From Atrina japonica (taxonomy: Eukaryota > Mollusca > Bivalvia > Pterioida > Pinnidae), in NCBI GenBank assembly GCA_030159075.1, contig BROG01000228.1, positions 1 to 64,000 of the forward strand: a stretch of DNA of 64,000 bases. Direction: 5' to 3'. The notes under the pieces were generated by a model. The model was given only the letters and a program-made list of their open reading frames with translations. It had not been told where the DNA came from and ran no database searches. Of this stretch, positions 1 through 11,486 are shown in pieces. The position numbers and the translations under genes are program-made. Position 1 is the first letter of the stretch; every line of letters starts with the position of its first letter.

Positions 1-434
1 TATAAAATGCAAATCCTCAAAAAGTTTTACAAATCCAACAATTTCATTTTCTACCACGTTACAACCATACTGAGAAAATAAATAATTCAATGTTGCTGCA
101 ATACATTACATGTGTTTAGAACTGTGTTCATCTGAAGTAGAAGGAAAACAAAATATGATGTGAACCTCGTTCTTCTTATAAAGTTGTAATGGAGACAAAA
201 TGAAAAACTCAAGCTTCAAGTACTGTAAAATGAAAAAAAAAGTTTTTGACAATTGAACCCATAAATGAATAAAGATTTGTTTTTTCTATATCTTACAGGT
301 TTTTACGGCTGCCTGATTTGCAAATGCACACAATTATGCCAACATTTCTATGCTTGAAAGTATCAAATTTCCATTCACACAAAACTTTTAACAATGGTTT
401 CCAGTTTCTCATCTCTTTCACTCCATTTACCACA
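1..434. other. Region past the NUP43 3' end, no gene recognised
   Basis: AT-rich sequence with no family resemblance. A 77-codon minus-strand open frame (526-293) resembles nothing I know and follows the NUP43 stop, so it is best read as 3' UTR or spacer. Confidence 0.5.
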
Positions 435-440
435 TTTATT
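435..440 (-). promoter_or_regulatory. Candidate NUP43 polyadenylation signal
   Basis: AATAAA on the minus strand, about 125 bases after the NUP43 stop. The motif is common in AT-rich DNA, so this is only a candidate. Confidence 0.3.
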
Positions 441-562
441 TCCTTTTCGTAGAAGTAACATCGAACGTAAGTTGCACTTAGAATGATCCCGTCATTTAGA
501 ACTTGCCTCATTTTGAACACTGGCACAGTTTACTTACACAATTAAACAATGACCTATGTCTA

Positions 563-804
563 CTACCTCAGATTTGGCAAAGTTATTGTGAATATTGTCT
601 CTCCATCTGAACCACATAATAATGAATGTCCTGTTATATCTAAAGTGTTGACTGGTAATTTATTATCACCTAATAAAGATGAAATTTCTCTGTCATTTTT
701 TATAACATCAGCAGCCGACCAGGGATTCGTAAAGGTTGTATTACCAACACTGCTGCCACCAAATTGAAACTGTGTGGAAAAATTGCCACCTCCTGAACCT
801 GCTC
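563..804 (-). CDS. NUP43: NUP43 coding exon 8 with stop
   Basis: Acceptor TTATCAG|GAGCAG. Encodes 79 residues plus TAG at 565-563. The first half is Gly/Ser-rich and poorly conserved; the end (KLPVNTLDITGHSLLC, GSDGETIFTITLP) matches the C-terminal blade of Nup43. Confidence 0.9.
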
Positions 805-3800
805 CTGATAAAAAATGGAAAAAAATTGTTCATTTTAGAACCATTTGTAGTAAAACTACTTACAGTAGATCAGTGGTCATATATTTGGCTGAGACAGGGA
901 TTTTCCATCCTGTAGTAAGAGGTTGAAATGAGTCTCATTCCCAGTGCAAAATCAAAGGACTGAATGGCCAAAATGACATTGAGCACTTAATAAAATTACA
1001 AAGCCTGTGGGTATGCTCAGAAAATCAAACAATCTAGTAAATTTAGGTGGATTCACATCTGTAAACTTCACAACAACACTCACAGTATTTTCCCAACTTT
1101 CTTTTACAGTATCAGGTATTTGGCGATATAATAGCCATTGGTTATAAATTCAAAACTGCACTTCAGGTCTTAATTTGTCACTCCTGATTAAGCAAGCATA
1201 ACTGCAATTCATACTTCCTCAGCATATGAAATGACCGAAATATCATCTCCAGGAATAAATTTATAACTTGTGTATAAAAAATTTGTAGATTTACACTATA
1301 AAGACATGTATCTTATGATTTTAACATACCTGTACCTGTTCGTGGAGTTGTTCCTGGTACCATGGCAACAGGAGATGAACCAACATGTGAGCTATCCCAG
1401 TGCCAGACACTTCCATCTTCTGAACATGTAAATAAGTGATCTGGGTTTGTCTTGTGAAATTTTACCTCCCACACTGAAAAATTAGCATAACATTGGTCAA
1501 AATATGGAAGAGATATTATGAAACTAAAAAGATATTATGGCATTGGATCACTAAAAGAAGACAATGTCCATGGACACTTAGCTTCAAATTACCAATACCT
1601 GCCTGCCTAAAATTTTGGGCAAGAAACTCAAGCTAAAATTAAACAAACAGATAGTCACACCAAAACAATATGATCCAAATCATCAATCATTAGGGCAAAT
1701 TGAAAGTTAAGACATACATTTTCTATTATCAAGCTATTATCAACTACTTCCCACAAAACAACCAATTTACCTACTCTAAAATTGTCATAGAAGTTTTCAC
1801 ATTCATAATTTTCATTTGAAAATATTTACATTTCCCAAAGCAGTCTCCAACAGACTCTTTTAATCTAGATGGCATTTATATCAGCTATCAATGAAGTTCC
1901 TCATGTGACGTCACACACAATGATGTAATCTCCTTCATAAAATGATGTCACACCAAGATATATCATTCAGAAAAACTCTTTACTTTACTGTTCTACCTTG
2001 AACTTCCCTGTTCCATTATAATGAGACTTATTACGTATAAGACCGCACAATTGATTTCATTATTTTGTTTTCCTGTTTAAAAACTGTGATACGTAAATAT
2101 CAAGAGTTTTTTAAATTCACCGGTCTTACCAGAAAAACCGCTAAATTTTACAAAAGTCCGGTGAAATCTATCTGATAATTGGTCCAAATGACCAGTAATT
2201 TTCCATTTCTTTTCAATTGTGTATACTTACAGATCAGAAGAAAAAATTCTATGACCAGTAAAATTCCTTTATTCACTGGTCCAGTTGACCAGTAATTTTT
2301 TTTTATATTTCAAAATGTCTGAAATATAACGAATGAATGCTTGTCAGAGAGCATTTATTGTCAATATGGATGCCATTTGGATGACAGACAAATATTCATG
2401 GCGCCGGTACCATGCTATTTATCTGTCACCCAAACGGCATCCATATTGACAATAAAAGTCTAATAAGCGTTCATTCGTTAAATGTGTTTGATAAAATCTA
2501 TTCACTACTTTTCATGTTTTCACCACATGCAACGGTGATGAGAAAACAGTGAAAAAAAAACAGGATAATGGTTCTTTTAATGGCATTTCACAAAGAAAAT
2601 GTAGAATTAACATTGCAGCTAAATTTTGAACAATTAGGAATTCCTTCTTCACGGGGAATTTTTTTTATCTCTGATGTAATAATAAAAGTCTCTCTTAACA
2701 TCGACCCTTGCAGTCACATTTAGACTCACCAAGATCAATAAATAGTATCTTCTACTGTCATAAATCAGGACTGATCAAGTTCACACTGCATGTCAAATAA
2801 TATATACATCCCTGGATTCTGACAGTAGACTTAAATTCTTGGAAATGGGCAGGTCCAAAAGTGAATTCAGGGATTGATAATTAATGCCGCCGATATAATT
2901 GCTAGGCCTTACAGTGTTGTGTCAGCAATGTAACCAACGACTACAATTACAAACTGATATGGCTCCTAGTTTTTCATCATTTTATCTACATTACAGAGGT
3001 AAGATATGTATGGGTATTCTAAGCAATGTCACCCTGTCCCTCTTGACACAAACCATTTTCCTCACTGCTTTACTCTAAGACAAGAGATCCCAGAGGGATC
3101 TTGGCGCCCACCATGAAATGTTCTATGTCTAATCTGTGACAGACTGTTGTTTTCTCTTCTTTTCTCTTATTTTGCATCTCAACATTGAATTTGAACTTAA
3201 ATCCATATTTCTGTGAAATACTTTCTTCACAAGGTTATAGCGAAACTGAACTTGAACTGAACATATTACCTTTTAAGAGAGAATGGAATTCAACATGTGT
3301 CCATTTTGGATTATGATCTCTCTGAAAAATGTAATATACACATCTAGACCTCAGGGGGAACCTCCATAATCAATTTTGAAAGATTCCTTCTGTACATTCT
3401 GAGAAATACATACTTCCATTGTCAAAATCCAAGATGGCCACCTGTCAGCCATGTTGGAATCCAATCTCTCTGAAATAGCCAAACCTCACGGGGAACCTTC
3501 ATGTCCAATTTCAAGGAAATCCCTTCATGCACAACTAGATCTTAAGGGGAACCTTGATGTCAAATTTCAAGGAGATCCCATCAGTCCTTTCTGAGAAATA
3601 GCAGCAACAAACATCCTTTGGTCAAAATCCAAGATGGCTGTCTGTCAGCCATGTTGGATTCCGATCTCTCTGAAAATGGAATATGCACAGCTAGATCTCA
3701 AGGGAAACATTCATGTCCAATTTCAAGGAGATCCCTTCAGTCCTTTGTGAGAAATAGTGGTAACAAACTTCCTTTGGTCAAAATCCAAGATAGCCACGTT

Positions 3801-6800
3801 GGATTCTGAATTCTCTGAAAACGTTATATGCACAACTAGATCTCAAGGGGAACCTTCATGTCCAATTTCAAGGAGATCACTTCAGTCTTTTGTGAGAAAT
3901 AGCGGTAATAAACTTCCTTTGGTGAAAATCTAAGATGGCTGCCTGTCGGCGATGTTGGATTCCAATCCCTATAAAAATGTAATTTGCACATATAGAGCTT
4001 AAGGAGAACCTTGATGTCCAATTTCAAGAAGATCCCTTCAGTATTTTCTGAGAAGTAGCGGTAACAAAATTCCTTTGGTCAAAATCCAAGATGGCCGCCT
4101 GTCAGCTATGTTAGATTCCGATCTCTCTAAAAATGTAATATGCACAACTAGACCTCAAGGGGAACCTTTATGTCAAATTTCAAGGGGATCCCTATAGTCC
4201 TTTCTGAAAAGTAGCGGTAACAAACTTCCTTTGGTGAAAATCTAAGATGGCTGCCTGTTGGCCATGTTGAATTCCTATCTCTCTAAAAATGTAATATGCA
4301 CATATAGATCCTAAGTAGAACCTTGATGTCCAATTTCAAGGAGATCCCTTCAGCACTTTCTGAGAAGTAACAGTAATAAACTTCCTTTGGTCAAAATCCA
4401 AGATGGCTGCCTTTCAGCCATGTTGGATTCCGATCTCTCTAAAAATGTAATATGCACAACTACACCTCAAGGGAAACCTTCATGTCAAATTTCAAGGGGA
4501 TACATTTAGTCCTTTCTGAGAAGTAGCGGTAACAAACTTCCTGAGGTCAAAATCCAAGATGGCTGTCTGTCAGCCATGTTGGATTCCGATCTCTCTAAAA
4601 ATGTAATATGCACAACTAGACCTCAAGGGGAACATTCATGTTCAATTTCATGGAAATCCCTTCAGTCCTTTGTGTGGGGTAGCGGTAATAAGCTTCCTTT
4701 GGTCAAAATCCAAGATGGCCACCTGTCGGCCATCTTGGATTTCAATCTCTCTGAAAATGCACAACTAGATCTCAAGGGAAACCTTCATGTCAAATTTCAA
4801 GGAGATCCCTTCAGTCCTTTTTGAGAAATAGCGGTAATAAACTTCCTTTGGTAAAAATCCAAGATGGCCCCCTGTCATCCATTTGTTGGATTCTTAACTC
4901 TCTGAAAATGTAATATTCACAACTAGACCTTAAGGGGAAACCTTCCTGTCTAATTTCTAGGGGATCCCTTCAGTCCTTTCTGAGAAATAGTGGTAACAAG
5001 AATTGTTCAGGATGGACGGATGATGCACATATGGTGGATGGACCACGGACTGACCATGGATGATGGGCTTAAAAAGCAATTATTAGGGGACAACAAAAGT
5101 GATATTTCCTGGTACCCACACATTGGCATCTATCATTTCTTATTAACTTACAACAACCAGAGTGAGCTTTGAATAAAGACACTGGGGATTTCTCATTTCG
5201 CAAATCCCAGATGCTGAGAACACCTTCCTGGTTTCCAGTAGTTACAATATGAGGTTGACCTGGATGCTTGTCTACACAGTGTACAGGTGTAAGTTCTCCA
5301 GCCCTGAAATAAACATTGAATCTAATGTTGAAATGAATAACAAACTAACAGGAGGAACAAACATATTTTCTGACACAATCAATTATCAAATTCCATTGTA
5401 TTTCTCAGAGCAGTGTTGTGTACAGCCAAATCACAAGGTTAAATTTTTAATCTAATGAAGCAGGTGCAATATAGTTTATTTTAACTCTAGAATTCTGGGT
5501 CCAGGGTAGGAAAAATGTACATTTTAACTAAAAACAGAAAAGCTTAAATTGAGAAATTTTATTTTGAAACTTAAAATTGAATTTTTAAAAAAAAAATCTA
5601 TTTTAACAAGTTTTAAAACAATTTTCATTTTTTCTATGCATATTTTGCAGTAGAAACATCAAACCATCCACATGTTTACTGAAGGAACATATTTGTGAGT
5701 TTCCATTTGCAGGCCTATTTCATAATTTGGGGAAACTGCCATTGGTGACATATTTGTGAATTTGTGTCAACTTGGGAAAAATAGTTTGCACACATGTGAA
5801 TTTAAATGGAATGGAATCTACTTTTTTTTAAATGTATTTCCCCTTGCAACAATTTGTTTTTTATTAGTCATGGCCTCAACATCAAAATTTTTCCATCATT
5901 GGGAAAAGAACACATGTATTTTGCATTGAGAATGATGCTAAATATGGAGAAATGAATTTGGAAACTAAAGAAAAATCCCTGATTTAACTTGAGGTATCTG
6001 GTATCAAATCCTCATTATTTGATACCTGTTATCAATGCTTGATAAATTTGCTGCAGGAGTAATTCCGACTCTCAATAACACTTACACAGACAAAGTTTTA
6101 GTTGGATTTGAATTCTTTCGAAGATCATACGTCTTTAAATGTCCGACAGAGTTTACAGTAATGAATTCTGTTTGTTTCAAAAATGTGATGTTATTGACTG
6201 TGCAGCTGTCACCTTTGTCTGCAAGTTAAAAAGAAAAACATTTCAGTCAGTTTGCAAACTTACATATATCTATATCAATACAATGATTTTCTAAGATTTT
6301 TAACTTTGGCAAATTTTAAAATGTTTTTGACACAGCTTCTGGCCTTTTTCACTTCACAGCAGGATTCTTTGATAAGGTATCACTTCACAGTAATTCTTGC
6401 TGACATAATATTAAGATGTGATACATGTGTAAATGGTTTGTTTTAAAATATTTGTTTTCATGAATGGAGACAATACATTTAAACACCTTTATATCCAAAG
6501 CTCAGTCACACAGAGGGCGAATTAAAAAAAAAAAGGTGAAATTTTTCAAGTCAGCATCAGTCACTTACTGCAGTAAGTAATTCACGTAGAAAAGAATTAC
6601 TGGGCGTACAAAATTGTAGGCCATTATGTGCATGTACATAGATTTACTAATGTTAAATCATTGTTAAAATCTAAAGGCTGTTAGTGTTGCGTGTGTCACG
6701 TAAAATTTCTAATTTTGATTCGATCATGAACATTCATTGTACTGTCAATGTAAACAAAATTGGTCTAATATGAATTATTCCTTGGGTATTCTGCTTTTGA

Positions 6801-9800
6801 GAAATCATCTTTTCTTGGCACCCCGCTGTGAAGTTGAAGCTGACTGTTGTTTGTACCTGACCGTCAACTGATTAAAATAGCGCGGCAGTCTTTGAAATTG
6901 GGAAAGTTTTGGAAAAAGTGTTGCATGATTCATACAAAGATACAGTTCTTTGCGATCAGTCACTCATCTTTGGTTACTCAATTGTTTGACATAATTTAGG
7001 TGAAATAAGGACACAACGAGTGTTGAGATCATTGTACGGTGTTACAGTTATATTAACGGTATAAAGTCAAAGAATCTTATGATGATCTGGTCATTACTAA
7101 ATTATTAGCGATGTCGTATTGCTGGTCGTACCAGTGGTACATAATCTGTACGCATACAATCAATGTGAGAGAACTTAAATATGATAAAATATGAGACAGA
7201 AGCAACTCAAAAGCATTTGGAATTAAAATTTATATTTAGATCTAATATTTTACTACAAAATGTTACTGGTTTGGCACCAGTTATTGTACATGTAGATCTA
7301 CATAAATGATTTGATTTTGTGATGGCTTTGGCCTGTCTACTACTACTAAAAGATTATAAGGCATCAAATTGAAATTACATACATTTCTGTAAAAATGCAC
7401 ACACACACCTCTTTTAGGGAGGCTATGCTACAGTGTACCTCCAAAATGTGTTCTGTACCCCCAAAATGATAGGTCAGAAGGTACAAAAACCCCCAAATGA
7501 AATAATGAGTGGGCATGCAGGTCAAAGAATTAAAACATGGTCATACATGAATCTATGATGATATTGGGCAAATCTTAGATGGGGTGAATATATTTTTCGT
7601 CGTTTTAGGGCAAAAATAAACAGGCATTGTTGCCACTGCTTTTTCAGAATAGGGGTTTTTGTACCCGATGGGTAGCAAAAAAAGGGGTACAAGGATACAA
7701 ATCAGGGGTACACATGCATGAAATTAAATCAAAAGCTAATGTAGAAATTGTGACAATGTGTGTGGATAATGCACTGTGTTCAACAATGAACATCTATAGA
7801 CAACTACATGTAGTGGGCTTGCATGTTACCATAGCATTGGGATTTAAGAGTATATAGATACTGTGGCAAAAATTGCATAATCAAAATCTGTAAAGATTTT
7901 AAATTATTCCTTTATCTTGGCACCCCCCTGTGAAGTTGAAATCTTCAGTCAGGACACTGCAAGCTGTGATCAATGGGACAGCAGTCTATGAAGATGGTAA
8001 AGTGTCGGAAAAATAAATACACTACATTTTGAGGATTGTTTTATAATGACTGACACTGTTTACAAAGTAAGGATGCGACACAGGGAACTGACATCACTGT
8101 AGTGTTACCATCATAATGACACTACAAATTATAATGTGATAGATATCTTCTACACGTGAATGCACGTGCTGTGTTTTGTTTTTGTGCATGTTTTGATTTG
8201 AAACTGCGTGATTCATGCAGGTTTTTGCGTGTCTGGAAACATTGAAACAGGGGCTAAAATTCCAAGTATACAGTATGTTAGTAAGAGGGACTACACCTGT
8301 TATAATTCTAAAGTATCTATCATACATTATATTTACCTATTACTCGCTCTGGTTTACTTTGATCAATATCCAACACATTAATTCTGCCGTCCTCTCCGGC
8401 TGTAACAACATATTTATCTCTTGTTGCTATACACGTACATGGACAAGATTTTTGATGATGGTGATGAATTTTCTCCCACTGCTTCCGAATTCCCAAATGC
8501 TGTAAAAAAAATTAAAAAGAATTAAGATTAAACAAAACCACCAACTTGAATTACTACTACAGTGGAACCTATCTAGAGATACCACACTGTTGCCACTGAA
8601 ATGTGGTCTCTAAAGGAAGGTGGTCTCTGAATTTTTTTTTATATAAAAGGTTATTAAACTGAATGTACCAGGCTCCAAAGTTTTAAAACTGCCAACAAAT
8701 TTTGACAATTGACAATTTTCTCTAGAGCTATAAATTCTTCAGCCAAGGCAGCCCCTGAATCTGTAGACTGTACTATTTTTGTCTGTAGATTATTGGGACA
8801 GACACAAAAAACCTATATAGGTCCCTCGGTTTAACTGGTACAGGACTAATAAGACAACAAGAGATTCTAGAAGGATGTTGGTTCTCACCATGGAATGTTC
8901 TATGTCTGATCTATGACAGACAGTTCTTTTCTCTTCTTTTGTGTCTCAACATTGAATTTGAACTTGAATCTTAAATCCATATTTGTGTGAAATACTTTTT
9001 TCACAAGATTATAGCATAACTGAACTTGAACTGAACACACATTGTTTTAAGAGAGAATGGAATTCAACATGGCCGACAGGTGTCCATCTTGGATTTTGAT
9101 CTCTCTGAAAATGTAATGTGCACATTTAGACCTCAGGGGTAACCTCCATAATCAATTTTGAAAAGATTCCTTCAGTACATTCTGAGAAATACATACTTCT
9201 ATTGCCAAAATCAAAAATGGCCACCTGTCAGCCATGTTGGAATCAAATTTCTCTGAAAATGTCATATGCACAACTAAACCTCATGGGGAACCTTCATGTC
9301 CAATTTCAAGGAAATCCCTTCAGTCCTTTCTGAAAAATCGCAATAACAAACTTCCCATGGTCAAAATCCAAGATGGCCGTCTGTCGGCAATGTTGGATTT
9401 CGATGTCTGTGAAAAAGAAATATGCACAACAAGATCTCAAGGGGAACCTCCATGTCAAATTTCAAGGAGATCCCTTCAGTTCTTTCTGAGAAGTAGTGGT
9501 AACAAACTTCCTTTGGTCAAAATCTTAGATGACCTCCTGTTGGAAATGTTGGATTCCGATCTCTTTGAAAATGTAATGTGCACAACAAGACCTCAAGGGG
9601 AACCTTCATGTCTAATTTCAAGTAGATCACTCTGTACTTTGTGAGAAGTAGCGGTAACAAACTTAATTTTGGCAAAATCCAAGATGGCCGCCTGTTGGCC
9701 ATGTTGGACTCCGATCTCTTTGAAAATGTAATTTGCACAACTACACCTCAAGGGGAACCTTCAGATCAAATTTCAGGTAGATCCCTTAAGTACTTTTTGA

Positions 9801-11450
9801 GAAATAGCAGTAACAATCTTCCTTTGGTAAAAACCTAAGATGGCCCCCTGTAGGCCATGATGGATTCCAAGCTCTCTGAAAACGTTATATGCACAACTAG
9901 ACCTCAAGGAAAAACACCAGCTTTGTTTACAACATGGGTGCAGACATTTTGGACACCCAAAGTTGTGCGGAGGGTAAAATGAGCCCAGTGATCCGATTGG
10001 TCATTAAATGAAAAAATAGTTTTGCCATTAATAAGTGAAATAAAGGTGATAAAAAAGATACATGGATATTGGTTGTACTTTGGAAATTATAGGGTTGACG
10101 GTTGAAAATTTAACAGGAGGGGTCATATGAGAATAGATATTTTCCTTTGGTGCGGAATACTACGAGTTGTAAACAAGTGAAAATTTGAAGTGAAAATGCA
10201 ACGGCAACCTATACTTTTGATTGCATATTTTGTTATCAAAAATATTGATCTTTCAGCACAGGGTACTAATTTGACCCAGATTTAATAAACATGGGAGTGA
10301 CAGTGACCTGAAGTTTTGTAAATTAGCATTGAGGCCTATGGGAAAATATTTGGTGGTGTCTGTCCTATAGAGAAATGCACATTTGACACATGTAGGCTGG
10401 ACGAAGCCTTAAAATAAGTCATTTCTCTCATTTTTGTCACCTAAGTTGCAATTCATTCACTTTTACTCATACTTTTAAACAGATTTGAGGGTCTGTATGA
10501 AATGGAGCACCTGTGGGGGTCCACAAGGTGCAAATTTAATAGGTGTGCTGCCTCTACACACATTAATATTCATTTGTTGCATGTTAAGATCTCTTAATTT
10601 TATCTGTATGTTTTATATTACACCTGAACTAATATTTTTATCATTTATTGGTCAAAATTCCATCTGTACTTGGAAAATTCAAGTATACCCCACCCTCTCC
10701 TATACAAACATGCACATGTTCTTTGATAAAAAATCATATAGTTATGGTTATGCATAGTGACTAATTTTAGCAAAATATTTTTGAAATGATGTTTCTATTG
10801 TAAATTTTAACTCATTTAAATTAAAATCAGACCTTTTTTAAAGGACTGGTTGATTTTCTTCTTTTGAGGGCAAAATCTACATATTAGACCATGTCATTTT
10901 TACTCATGCAGTGTATTTTGTACCTTTAGCTCTATATATGTACTGTATCTGAAGGGTAAGAACCATCTCATTTTTAAGAAAATTGTATTAAACTGCATTT
11001 CAGCATTTAAGTCTCATCAGTAAAATATTTCATCATGCCATGTACACTGTAAACAGTATAAAAATTAATTTAAATAACACCCCCCCCCCTTATGCTAATC
11101 TGTACACAAAAATTTCCTCATTGTGGTTAGGTCATATTGTGTGTTAAATTTGGGTAATAGATAATTTTAAAATAAAAAAATTGTTTAGAAATAGGGCGTT
11201 TTAACATTTTTTTCATAATCTATCAACATTTTAACCTGTAGAAGGAATATTTCAATTTCTTAAACCCAGGAAATATTGTCCAATAAGAGATTTTTATCTA
11301 GTTATCATACTCAAGTACCTGTATAGATAATTATAAGTATCAATTATATTTTTTTCTGTATTAGCTCATCTAATATTCATTCAAGTTGCATGTTTTCATA
11401 AGTTTTCTAAATTTTCAGTCATGCATTTTTTGTTTGAATCACCTTTTTTC

Positions 11451-11486
<36 letters not shown>

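Noticed and set aside
293..526. Possible extra exon or gene downstream of NUP43
   Set aside because: It starts after the NUP43 stop, has no recognisable domain, and NUP43 is already complete at the expected length.
3078..5095. CRISPR array
   Set aside because: Units of about 155 bp are diverged throughout and directly adjoin with no spacer pattern, and the genome is eukaryotic.
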